Of a stretch of DNA of 64,000 nt, positions 34,288 to 40,831 are shown one piece after another (positions within the stretch are counted from its first letter, which is position 1; the number at the start of each line of letters is the position of its first letter). The notes beneath the pieces were generated by a model. That model searched no databases and was not told where the DNA came from. It saw only the letters and a list, made by a program, of their open reading frames with translations. Origin of the DNA: Thermovibrio sp. (lineage in GTDB: Bacteria > Aquificota > Aquificia > Desulfurobacteriales > Desulfurobacteriaceae). The stretch lies in assembly GCA_015490195.1 (NCBI GenBank), contig WFYG01000008.1, positions 62,001-126,000 of the forward strand, written 5' to 3'. The translations under genes were made by a program, and so were the position numbers.

Positions 34288-35229
34288 ATGGCAGAGACAA
34301 AAACAGCAGAAAACATAAGAATCAAAGTGGCAGAAGAACTTGAGAAACAGTGGTTAGACCTCACAAAGATCAAGGGTTGGTTAAAAGGGCACAAAGGCAT
34401 CCCTGAAAAAGCTCAGGAACAACTTGCCCATCAAATAAGGGCGCTTTACGCAGAGTTTGGACTTCGCCCTGACTTAGGACATGTAATAGTAATGGGCGAT
34501 AGACCCTACGTAACGAAAGAAGGGCTCATTTATTACGCCCAAAGGACTAAGAAGCTTGCCGGGATAGAGGTAGAAATTGTTGAAAGAAAGCAAAATTTTT
34601 GCCTTGTTAAGGCTCGTGTTCTTACAAAGGATGGTGGAAGATACGAAGCTTACGGCGATGCCGACGCCAACAATACCAATAGAATGGTAACTCCTCACCT
34701 TATAAGGATGGCAGAGACCCGGGCAGTAAACCGGGCGCTTCGTGTAGCGTTTCCAATCGGCTTGTGTTCCTTTGAGGAGTTAGCAGAACAGGATGTAATA
34801 GATCCTGTTACCGGTGAAGAAGTTAAGGTAGAGGTGGAAAAAGAGGCGACTCAAAGGCAGTTGAACACTGTAAACCTTATAGCTGAGAAAAGAGGGCTGA
34901 CGGGGGAGCTCCTCAAAGAGTTCATTGAGATTCACATAGGAAAGAGCTCCCTTGAGGAGCTTAACAGAGAAGAAGTATCAACGCTTATATCCACCCTTAA
35001 CGACCTTGCTCCAAAGGGAATGCTTATAGAGATACAGAAACAGCTCAAAGATCTTGGTATTAAGAACGGAGAACGCAGGAAACTATATGAGGAAACTGTT
35101 GGAAAGAGCTCCTCAAAGATTTTTACCAGAGAAGAAGCCAGGGCTTTCCTGGATTACCTGGAACAGCTTAAAGCAGAGAGAGAAAAGAAGGGAAAGGAGG
35201 AAGAGAACGGAAACGACATTGAGTTTTAG
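34288..35229 (+). CDS. Probable phage single-strand annealing / recombination protein
   Basis: A 313-residue protein. The N-terminal domain has ARVLTKDGGRYEAYGDAD, then HLIRMAETRAVNRALRVAF, a block typical of phage annealing-type recombinases (Rad52/ERF-like). The C-terminal part (ATQRQLNTVNLIAEKRGLT and the Leu-rich repeats after it) resembles the helical tail seen in many such proteins. I place the start at ATG 34288, because GGAGGA is just upstream and the predicted transcript begins near 34276, at an earlier in-frame ATG. The exact family is not certain. Confidence 0.6.
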   Translation: MAETKTAENIRIKVAEELEKQWLDLTKIKGWLKGHKGIPEKAQEQLAHQIRALYAEFGLRPDLGHVIVMGDRPYVTKEGLIYYAQRTKKLAGIEVEIVERKQNFCLVKARVLTKDGGRYEAYGDADANNTNRMVTPHLIRMAETRAVNRALRVAFPIGLCSFEELAEQDVIDPVTGEEVKVEVEKEATQRQLNTVNLIAEKRGLTGELLKEFIEIHIGKSSLEELNREEVSTLISTLNDLAPKGMLIEIQKQLKDLGIKNGERRKLYEETVGKSSSKIFTREEARAFLDYLEQLKAEREKKGKEEENGNDIEF

Positions 35230-35230
35230 T

Positions 35231-35248
35231 AGGGGGCTTTTGCCCCCT
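35231..35248 (+). terminator. Hairpin after the annealing-protein gene, no U-tract
   Basis: AGGGGGC-TTTT-GCCCCCT, a perfect 7-bp stem right after the stop codon, followed by ATGACG rather than T-rich sequence. It is either a weak or degenerated terminator or a processing/stability stem. Confidence 0.4.
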
Positions 35249-35279
35249 ATGACGACGGAAAAAACCTCAAACGTGGAGG
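35249..35279 (+). repeat. Recurring leader motif, copy 2 (orphan)
   Basis: TATGACGACGGAAAAAACCT then CAAACGTGGAGG. It ends in a GGAGG RBS but no start codon follows at the normal distance, so it looks like the leader of a lost gene. Confidence 0.45.
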
Positions 35280-35295
35280 CTCTATTCAAGATTTT

Positions 35296-35312
35296 ATGCA
35301 AACAATTAGTTT
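35296..35312. promoter_or_regulatory. Degenerate 17-bp palindrome before the replication pseudogene
   Basis: ATGCAAACAATTAGTTT, related to the promoter-spacer palindromes elsewhere, but flanked by GATTTT and TGTCAA, which are not usable hexamers. Probably a decayed promoter/operator. Confidence 0.35.
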
Positions 35313-35328
35313 TGTCAAGGAGGTTAAA

Positions 35329-35721
35329 ATGATTGATAAAGAAACAGCAGAAGTTCTTAATTCTATGTTTCCTAATAGAGGAACTTTCAAAGGAACTTTT
35401 TACAGTAAAACTTATCTACGTTGATATGTGCGGAGATTTAATAGCTGGAATTATTTTAGGACAAATAGCATACTGGTATTCTTCAAATACTTCTACAACA
35501 AAGCTTAGGATTTTAAAAGAAGGCAAACTTTGGCTTGTAAAGCGTAGAGAAGACTGGGGAATGAGTGCAGGATAACTCCAAAGCAGGTTGATAGAGCATT
35601 AAAAATCCTATGAGAAAAGGGATTTATAGAAGTAAAGAGATTCAAATTTGAAGGAACTCCCACTTTACATATCAGATTAACAACAAAATTCGTAGAAGAA
35701 TTTAAAAGGAGGATAAAATGA
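35329..35721 (+). pseudogene. Decayed phage replication-initiation gene (helix-turn-helix type)
   Basis: ATG 35329 with RBS AAGGAGG starts MIDKETAEVLNSMF and stops after 31 codons. The coding sense then continues in other frames: YVDMCGDLIAGIILGQIAYW and KLWLVKRREDW, then ITPKQVDRALKIL, a TGA, and EKGFIEVKRFKFEGTPTLHI to TGA 35719-35721. At least two frame changes plus an in-frame stop. The pieces match the order of an N-terminal phage replication (O-like) domain that selects HTH reading (TPKQVDRALKIL). A related intact N-terminus follows immediately, so this looks like a redundant, dying paralogue. Confidence 0.75.
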
Positions 35722-36221
35722 TGACAAAGACAGATAGAATTCTTCAAGCTATGCTTAAGCTTAACCTTGAAGGTAATATTATCCCTCATACATGGTTTAA
35801 AACTCTGGTTAAAAAAACTGAAAAAGGAAAAATCGTTCCTCATATACATGCAATTCTATTGCTTTCGGAAATAGTCTACTGGTGGAGACCAAGTCTTGAG
35901 AGAGATGAAATCTCCGGTAAAATTGTTGGAATAAGGAAAAAATTCAAAGATGAAGCTCCTCAGATTTCCTATCAACAGCTATCCGAACGCTTTGGCATGT
36001 CAAAGCGTCAGGTAAAGATGGCTATGGACTTTCTGGAAGAGGTTGGGGTTATTAAAAGAGAATTTAGAACGGTGAGGACTTCTAATGGAAAAATACCAAA
36101 TGTTCTTTTTATATGGGTAGATGCTGAAGCTCTTATAGAGGTAACAATCCTACAGAAATTTGTAGGATATCCCATAAAAAAATTAACGGTGAATCTACAA
36201 AAATTTGTAAGACAAATATAG
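35718..36221 (+). CDS. Phage replication-initiation-like protein, N-terminal part (frameshifted)
   Basis: A 167-residue product. The segment VPHIHAILLLSEIVYWWRPS and the HTH-like ISYQQLSERFGMSKRQVKMA match N-terminal domains of phage replication proteins that later recruit a DnaC-like loader, here encoded at 37382. After about residue 143 it has the repeat LQKFVGYP...LQKFVRQI, then stops. The -1 frame stays open across this end and continues into the next ORF with the typical ETTTENTTDITERD linker. The two were almost certainly one gene. The start overlaps the pseudogene stop (ATGA). Confidence 0.7.
   Translation: MMTKTDRILQAMLKLNLEGNIIPHTWFKTLVKKTEKGKIVPHIHAILLLSEIVYWWRPSLERDEISGKIVGIRKKFKDEAPQISYQQLSERFGMSKRQVKMAMDFLEEVGVIKREFRTVRTSNGKIPNVLFIWVDAEALIEVTILQKFVGYPIKKLTVNLQKFVRQI
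36146..36218 (+). repeat. Related TACA...TGTA inverted repeats and A7 run inside the replication gene
   Basis: TCCTACA-GAAATT-TGTAGGA (perfect 7+7) lies at about 36148-36167, and CTACAAAAATTTGTAAG at about 36195-36211 is a near copy. Between them is the heptamer AAAAAAA (36176-36182), in frame as A AAA AAA. The repeats could be replication-origin iterons, as origins in phage O genes are; the heptamer is a classic -1 slippage site. Confidence 0.4.
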
Positions 36222-36292
36222 AGACTACTACAGAGAATACAACAGATATTACAGAGAGAGATATATATAGGGAGCTCCCTCATAAGGAAAAA

Positions 36293-36742
36293 TTGGAACC
36301 TCCTAAAGAAACTAATCTTGAAAAGAGAGGGCAGGCTGGCGGCGAGCCGTTTGACGCCGTCAAAGAACGCCAGCCTGAAACTTCCGCAAACAGATTGCCT
36401 AAACAATTATACATCTCCCCCCACGCCAAACAAATAGTAAACGCCTTTAAAGACCAGTTCCTAACTAAATTCGGCATTCCGCCAACGATAACCACAAAAG
36501 CCGTTCAGGAGCTTGAAGCAGTCCTCTCAAGGCTTTCCGACACTGAGAAGTTTGCCTTTGTTGAGAGGGCTGCAGGAGCCATAGAGAGATACCTGAAAAG
36601 TGATGAACCTTTCCTCAAAAAGGCTGGTTACTCCTTTCAGGTGTTCGTCTCTACTATGCAGAAATACATGCTTGAAGAGAAAAAGGAAGAAAAACTGAAG
36701 TCTGAACGCAAGGACGGAATTATTGAGGAAATGGATCTATGA
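36293..36742 (+). CDS. Phage replication-initiation-like protein, C-terminal part (frameshifted)
   Basis: A 149-residue product if started at TTG 36293. The same frame is open back to about 36130 and encodes an ETTTENTTDITERDIYRE linker, the usual connector in phage replication proteins. The body (KQIVNAFKDQFLTKFGIPP; TEKFAFVERAAGAIERYL) resembles the C-terminal helical domain of such proteins. A weak RBS-like AAGGA precedes the TTG. It is either a gene broken by a 1-nt indel or the second half of a recoded protein. The stop overlaps the DpdA-like gene. Confidence 0.55.
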   Translation: MEPPKETNLEKRGQAGGEPFDAVKERQPETSANRLPKQLYISPHAKQIVNAFKDQFLTKFGIPPTITTKAVQELEAVLSRLSDTEKFAFVERAAGAIERYLKSDEPFLKKAGYSFQVFVSTMQKYMLEEKKEEKLKSERKDGIIEEMDL

Positions 36743-37392
36743 GGGTTTACATAGGAGAGTGCAGAGGGGAAAAGTTCAAAGAGGCTATGGCATTAGGTTT
36801 TGGAATCTGTATATCTCCACAGACCTTTAGAACCCCTAAATCGCTTCCCAACTTCTTCTTCATAGATAACGGAGCCTTTTACAAGTGGAAGAGGCAGGAG
36901 AAATTCTCAGATTGGGAGTTCAGGAGCTTTTTGAGGAAAGTCCTTGAATCTTACCCTTTCCTCCCCGACTTTGTAGTTATCCCGGACGTAGTTGCCGACT
37001 CAAAAGCCACTGTGGAGTCTTTCCTGAAGTGGTATCCTGAGCTAAGGCGATTAATTAGCATTGATAGATTGGCTTTTGTCGTTCAGGACGGAATGGAGAG
37101 AGAGGAAGTGGTGGAGCTCCTCTCTAAATACCCTGTTGGTTACCTCTTTGTAGGCGGAAGCCTTGAGTGGAAACTCCTGACTGGGAGAATGTGGGTAGAA
37201 GTGGCAAGGGAGCTCTCCATAAAGTGCCACATCGGTAGAGTTGGAACTCCCAGGAGAGTAACCTGGGCAAAAGTAATAGGTGCAGACAGCATAGACAGCT
37301 CTCTGCCTCTCTTTTCAAAAGATAAATGGAAACGTTTCGTCAGAGCCGTTACTCAGGAGGTTCTCTTTTCAGGAGGAGAGTATGTTGGGTAA
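36739..37392 (+). CDS. DpdA-like 7-deazaguanine DNA ribosyltransferase (TGT family)
   Basis: A 217-residue phage protein with the block order of short phage DpdA proteins: IDNGAFYKW (42-50), PDFVVIPDVV (76-85), VVQDGM (114-119), FVGGSLEWK (137-145), HIGRVGTPRR (164-173) and GADSIDSS (181-188). These correspond to the substrate pocket of tRNA-guanine transglycosylases. DpdA swaps guanine in DNA for a 7-deazaguanine such as preQ0, which shields DNA from host restriction. No preQ0 synthesis gene is seen nearby, so host supply would be needed. It overlaps both neighbours slightly. Confidence 0.7.
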   Translation: MRVYIGECRGEKFKEAMALGFGICISPQTFRTPKSLPNFFFIDNGAFYKWKRQEKFSDWEFRSFLRKVLESYPFLPDFVVIPDVVADSKATVESFLKWYPELRRLISIDRLAFVVQDGMEREEVVELLSKYPVGYLFVGGSLEWKLLTGRMWVEVARELSIKCHIGRVGTPRRVTWAKVIGADSIDSSLPLFSKDKWKRFVRAVTQEVLFSGGEYVG

Positions 37393-38095
37393 GAAGCCGG
37401 TTTCTGTGGAAGAAGTGGAGAAGTATGAGCTTCAACTAAGGCTTATTACGTTCAGGAGGAAGCTTGAGATTGCAAGGCTTGAGGAGTTTGACTTTGAGGA
37501 AACGTTCAGAGAGTTTAAGAGGAAAACAGAGAAAGAGAGAACAAGGGCAATGGACGTTATAGACAGCTGGATGAGGTCGGGAAAGAGAGTTCTCGTTCTC
37601 TCCTCTCCGCCAGGAACGGGAAAAACCTTTGCAGCCGCCCTCTGGCTCTACTGTCTGTGGAAAAGAGCCTGGAGGAAAAACCTGAAGTGGACGTTTTACT
37701 TCTTTCAGGAAAAAGAGCTGTTTGGAGCCTCATCTCTATCAGAGGAAGAAAGGAGAGAAATAATTCAGGATGCCCGACAAGCAACCTTTTTGGTAGTTGA
37801 TGATTTTGGTCAGGTCAAGCCGAGAGGAGAGTATGAAGAAGCCAATATGAGGCTCTACTACGAAGACCTGATAGACTGGAGGAGAAAACTCAAGAAGTGC
37901 GAAGGCACAGTTCCAAGGTTGATTCTAACCACAAACTTGGAGATAGAGAGGATAAAGGAACTTCCCTACCTATCCAACAGGTTCTGGTCCAGAATAAAGG
38001 GAATTGCAGAGTATAAGAGAATCGGAGATAGAGACTATAGGGAGCTGGGTTTCCCGGACTTCCTGCCGTCAAGGGTCAAAATTGGTAAAGTTTAA
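37382..38095 (+). CDS. DnaC-like AAA+ helicase loader
   Basis: A 237-residue ATPase. Walker A is SSPPGTGKTFAAALW, Walker B FLVVDDFGQ, sensor 1 RLILTTNLE, and the arginine-finger region LSNRFWSRIKG. It fits the DnaC/DnaI/IstB group, which loads the replicative helicase. Its position after the replication-initiation genes supports this; no phage helicase is visible, so the host DnaB is the likely partner. RBS AGGAGGAG precedes the ATG. Confidence 0.82.
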   Translation: MLGKKPVSVEEVEKYELQLRLITFRRKLEIARLEEFDFEETFREFKRKTEKERTRAMDVIDSWMRSGKRVLVLSSPPGTGKTFAAALWLYCLWKRAWRKNLKWTFYFFQEKELFGASSLSEEERREIIQDARQATFLVVDDFGQVKPRGEYEEANMRLYYEDLIDWRRKLKKCEGTVPRLILTTNLEIERIKELPYLSNRFWSRIKGIAEYKRIGDRDYRELGFPDFLPSRVKIGKV

Positions 38096-38124
38096 TTGAC
38101 AACGCAAATCATTAGCGTTATATT
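38096..38124 (+). promoter_or_regulatory. Palindrome-spacer promoter (best example)
   Basis: TTGACA (38096-38101), spacer ACGCAAATCATTAGCGT (17 bp), TATATT (38119-38124). The spacer is itself a near-perfect palindrome with ACGC/GCGT ends. It starts 1 bp after the AAA+ gene stop and drives the 38151 operon. Confidence 0.8.
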
Positions 38125-38150
38125 CAGAAGAAACAGAAAGGGAGGAAGTA

Positions 38151-38399
38151 ATGACAGTTAAAACAGAAATTGAGAGGAGGATACTTAACAGGACTGCCGG
38201 GATGACGATAACGATGAAGGCTCCCGACGTAATAGCCCTCCAGAGGTTCTTTAAGGAGGAGTTGAAAACAAAACAGTCAACGTTTTTCAGGGAGCTCCTT
38301 AAATCTGAGGAGTTTGACGCTTTCTGCCGTAGGGAATACGGAAAGAGCTGGCAGGAATACTACAGAAAACAGTTCGGAAAAGAGTTTGGAGAGGAGTAA
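38151..38399 (+). CDS. Hypothetical phage protein, 82 aa
   Basis: RBS GGGAGGAAG precedes the ATG. A short strand (MTITMKAPDVIALQRFFKEE) is followed by two helices ending KSWQEYYRKQFGKEFGEE, vaguely like ribbon-helix-helix proteins but not convincingly. First gene after a palindrome-spacer promoter. Function unknown. Confidence 0.6.
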   Translation: MTVKTEIERRILNRTAGMTITMKAPDVIALQRFFKEELKTKQSTFFRELLKSEEFDAFCRREYGKSWQEYYRKQFGKEFGEE

Positions 38400-38400
38400 A

Positions 38401-39144
38401 GTGGAAGTTAAAGAAGCAGTAAAGATAAAAGTTGCCCCGCTAACACGGGAAATCAGAGAAGCCGTCAAGAACATTGAGGCAACTTACCTGCGCCTCGGCA
38501 GACTGCTGGCTGTTGCAAAAGAAAAGCAGGTTCACTTTCAGGAAGGGTTTGAAGACTTCTACACCTACGCAAAGTCTGTCACCCAGAGGGAAAAGAGAAC
38601 GATTGACATGCTCCTTTTCATAGACCGCTACATCGGGGCAAAAGGAGAGGTTCCGATAGAGAGGGAGCTCCTCTCAGAGATACGCTACACAAAGGCTTAT
38701 TACCTATCAGTTCTGGTAAAAGAGGGAATAGTGAAATCCAGGGAAGGAGCTATCCCCTGGATAGACAGGGCTAAGTCAATGTCAACAGCCGAATTTAAGG
38801 AAGCGGTTAATGAGGCACTGGGAAAGGAGATTCCTGAAACTCAGAGCTGGAAACCCCTCTCCTCCTACAGGGTTCCGCCGGAAGAGAAGGAAGCCATTGA
38901 CCAGGCAATAGAGCTTGCAGCTCAGCTTGAGGGAATTCCAAAAGAAGAACTTGACGCCGGCAAAAAGGGGATTCTTCTCTCCAGGATCGTTGAAGACTGG
39001 AAAGGCTACTACGCCGATGTTGTCTTTCAGAGACAGCCGGAGTTAGGAATCCTTAAAAAGAGAAAAGAGATAACAGAAGCACAGTTTCCGGAGATTGAGG
39101 TTATTTATGTCAAAAAGGATTCTAAAGAGAGAGTAGAGCTGTGA
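38401..39144 (+). CDS. Hypothetical phage protein, helical, 247 aa
   Basis: GTG 38401 with RBS GGAGAGGAG is chosen; a longer in-frame reading from 38314 would cover the previous gene in another frame. The protein is mostly helical: EIREAVKNIEATYLRLGRLL and the long central helices through KAYYLSVLVKEG suggest a DNA-associated coiled protein, similar in style to DUF3102-like phage proteins. No family is assigned. The stop overlaps recU by 4 bp. Confidence 0.6.
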   Translation: MEVKEAVKIKVAPLTREIREAVKNIEATYLRLGRLLAVAKEKQVHFQEGFEDFYTYAKSVTQREKRTIDMLLFIDRYIGAKGEVPIERELLSEIRYTKAYYLSVLVKEGIVKSREGAIPWIDRAKSMSTAEFKEAVNEALGKEIPETQSWKPLSSYRVPPEEKEAIDQAIELAAQLEGIPKEELDAGKKGILLSRIVEDWKGYYADVVFQRQPELGILKKRKEITEAQFPEIEVIYVKKDSKERVEL

Positions 39145-39656
39145 AAAACCGCTATAGAAAGAACTTAGGTCTCTATCTGGAAAGAATTGTTGACGTCTCA
39201 ATTGAGTTCTACAAAGAACGAGGAGTCTGTCTGATAGATAAAATCCCTACTCCCATTAAAGTCCACAGGCATCTGAGGGGCTCTCTCTACGAGGCTTTCT
39301 TTCAGAAAAAGAGCACCGTTGACTACATCGGCATCCTGAAAGGCGGAATACCCATAGCCTTTGACGCCAAGTCAACAACCGATAAGGTTTTCAAGTGGAA
39401 AAAAGCCGTTAAGGAGCATCAAAAGGAGTATCTCCGCAGATTTCATCAGCTGGGAGGGCTCTCCTACATACTCCTCCACTTTGATTGGATTGGAAGATGG
39501 GACAACTTCTTCTTTGTTCCGTTTGAGTTTCTGGAAAGTTCAAAGGGCAGTTTGGCTCCAGAAGACCTTTCTGAATTTAAAGTGAACTACGATTTTAAGA
39601 AAGGAGTTCTCCTCTTTCTGGATGGGGTAGGTGAACTGGATAAAAGAGCTACTTAA
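39141..39656 (+). CDS. recU: RecU-like Holliday junction resolvase
   Basis: A 171-residue PD-(D/E)XK nuclease. Core residues are Asp61 in STVDYIGIL and the D-x-K in IAFDAKST (74-77), preceded by a Glu-containing helix and followed by HQKEYLRRFHQLGG, as in RecU. It resolves four-way junctions made during phage recombination or replication. GTG start in the ATGA-like overlap with the previous gene. The 3' end overlaps the sigma gene by 26 bp. Confidence 0.82.
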   Translation: MKNRYRKNLGLYLERIVDVSIEFYKERGVCLIDKIPTPIKVHRHLRGSLYEAFFQKKSTVDYIGILKGGIPIAFDAKSTTDKVFKWKKAVKEHQKEYLRRFHQLGGLSYILLHFDWIGRWDNFFFVPFEFLESSKGSLAPEDLSEFKVNYDFKKGVLLFLDGVGELDKRAT

Positions 39657-40266
39657 CAATGCAATTGAATTGCCCGAAGATAAAAAGAGAGAACTAATAA
39701 GAAGTGCACAGGAAGGGGATAAACGCTCAAAGGAGCTCCTAATCCTTTCCGACATAAAGCTGATATACAGAGTAGCCTGCGAAACCTGCCGTTACATAGA
39801 GAACTTTGAGCACCTTGAAGACGTGGTTCAGTTCCTGATAGAGGTCTATCTGAAAACCATTCCCTCCTACTCCCGGGAAAAGGGAACGAAGTTCACAACG
39901 TTTGTTTATCGGGCTCTCGTCTGGGGAAAGAAGGAATACATTAGGCGCCACAGGAGCCTGTTTAACACTGAAAAGAACCACCAGGAAGCTATAGATAAAA
40001 AGACCTACAGCATGGAAGAAGTAGAGATTCCGTCAATCTGGGAAGATGGGCTAATTAACAGGATTTCTTTTGAACAGATGAAAGAGAAGATATACAGGGA
40101 ACTCCACTCTGTAGATCCAAAGTTAGCTCTTATCGTTTTAAGGCGATTAGAGGGTAAGACTCTTAAAGAGATTGGACTTGAGCTCGGCTGCACGAAACAG
40201 AGGGTTAACCAGATACTAAAAGAGAACAAAAACATACTTTTCAGAATTTGCTCAAAATACCTGTAA
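39631..40266 (+). CDS. Phage-encoded sigma-70-family factor
   Basis: A 211-residue protein. Region 2-like sequence YIENFEHLEDVVQFLIEVYL and KGTKFTTFVYRALVWGKKEYIRRH (core binding and -10 recognition) is followed by a region 4 HTH, TLKEIGLELGCTKQRVNQIL. It has the size of a small group 3/ECF-type sigma. It may switch RNA polymerase to phage middle or late genes. A palindrome-like ATGCAATTGAATTGC lies inside its 5' end. Followed by a palindrome-spacer promoter. Confidence 0.8.
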   Translation: MNWIKELLNNAIELPEDKKRELIRSAQEGDKRSKELLILSDIKLIYRVACETCRYIENFEHLEDVVQFLIEVYLKTIPSYSREKGTKFTTFVYRALVWGKKEYIRRHRSLFNTEKNHQEAIDKKTYSMEEVEIPSIWEDGLINRISFEQMKEKIYRELHSVDPKLALIVLRRLEGKTLKEIGLELGCTKQRVNQILKENKNILFRICSKYL

Positions 40267-40299
40267 AAACAGGCTAATCTCTCCGTTCAGTAAAAACTG

Positions 40300-40327
40300 T
40301 TGACAATGCAAGTAATTTGCATAAATT
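40300..40327 (+). promoter_or_regulatory. Palindrome-spacer promoter downstream of the sigma gene
   Basis: TTGACA (40300-40305), then ATGCAAGTAATTTGCAT (40306-40322) with perfect ATGCAA/TTGCAT ends. The best -10, TAAATT (40322-40327), overlaps the last base, giving a 16-bp spacer. Confidence 0.65.
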
Positions 40328-40330
40328 CCA

Positions 40331-40362
40331 TCTTGACGACGGAAAAACTCAAATCGTGGAGG
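40331..40362 (+). repeat. Recurring leader motif, copy 3
   Basis: TCTTGACGACGGAAAAACTC followed by AAATCGTGGAGG, directly upstream of the next start codon. Nearly identical to copy 2 and similar to copy 1. Confidence 0.5.
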
Positions 40363-40367
40363 CGAAA

Positions 40368-40547
40368 ATGAAGAGGAAAAGACGAAATTCCGGGGGAGCT
40401 CCGGGCGGCTGGGAATCCGTAGTAAGGAAAAGACTTGCGAAAAGAAGGAAAAAAGCCCAACGCTGGAAGTTCGTTAAGAATCTTCTATCACTCCTTTTAA
40501 AAGCAAATAATTTGCTTAATAAACCAGTATTATGGAGGGCAAAATGA
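40368..40547 (+). CDS. Very basic small phage protein, 59 aa
   Basis: ATG 40368 follows GGAGG at normal spacing. The protein is strongly Arg/Lys-rich (MKRKRRNSGG; RKRLAKRRKKAQRW), then a hydrophobic helix LLSLLLKANNLL. It probably binds nucleic acid; no family recognised. Its 3' end contains a perfect 17-bp palindrome (40501-40517) that belongs to the prophage operator set. Confidence 0.55.
   Translation: MKRKRRNSGGAPGGWESVVRKRLAKRRKKAQRWKFVKNLLSLLLKANNLLNKPVLWRAK
40501..40517. promoter_or_regulatory. Perfect 17-bp palindrome AAGCAAAT-A-ATTTGCTT
   Basis: 8+1+8 perfect palindrome, the cleanest copy of the operator family. It sits within the end of the basic-protein gene, 27 bp before the next start. 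Flanking TTTTAA and AATAAA are poor hexamers, so promoter activity is doubtful. Confidence 0.6.
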
Positions 40548-40831
40548 GAGTAACACACACAACGCTGCTGGAAACTGTAGACGGAAAAAGATATCTGATA
40601 GAACACTACGCAGATAAAGACGGGCTGTGCTGGCGCAAGTCCGGTCATCCCTGTCGCAGACTGTTCAGACTATACAAAAACGGAAAAAGGAAGGAGATAA
40701 AGAGTTACTGGGCTGTTGGTTCTGGTTGGTCGTCAAAAGGAGGATATGTGGCAAAGTCATTACAGGTAGGCAAAAGGTTATACCCTCTGAAGTATGAAGA
40801 TGGAGGTAATCATGGTTCAGCTCAGAAATAA
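40544..40831 (+). CDS. Hypothetical phage protein, 95 aa
   Basis: ATG 40544 is chosen because GGAGGG lies just upstream (40534-40539), and the previous gene's stop overlaps it. The protein is beta-rich with paired aromatic/basic strands (GKRYLIEHYADKDGLCWRK; LFRLYKNGKRKEIKSYWAV) and two Cys in the first half. No family recognised. It overlaps the ParB-like gene by 20 bp. Confidence 0.6.
   Translation: MRVTHTTLLETVDGKRYLIEHYADKDGLCWRKSGHPCRRLFRLYKNGKRKEIKSYWAVGSGWSSKGGYVAKSLQVGKRLYPLKYEDGGNHGSAQK

Noticed and set aside
39655-39673. Palindrome ATGCAATTGAATTGC with TTAACA upstream in the sigma gene
   Set aside because: The -10 position reads GAAGAT and the sequence encodes Asn-Ala-Ile-Glu-Leu in frame; likely coincidental, so not listed as a promoter.
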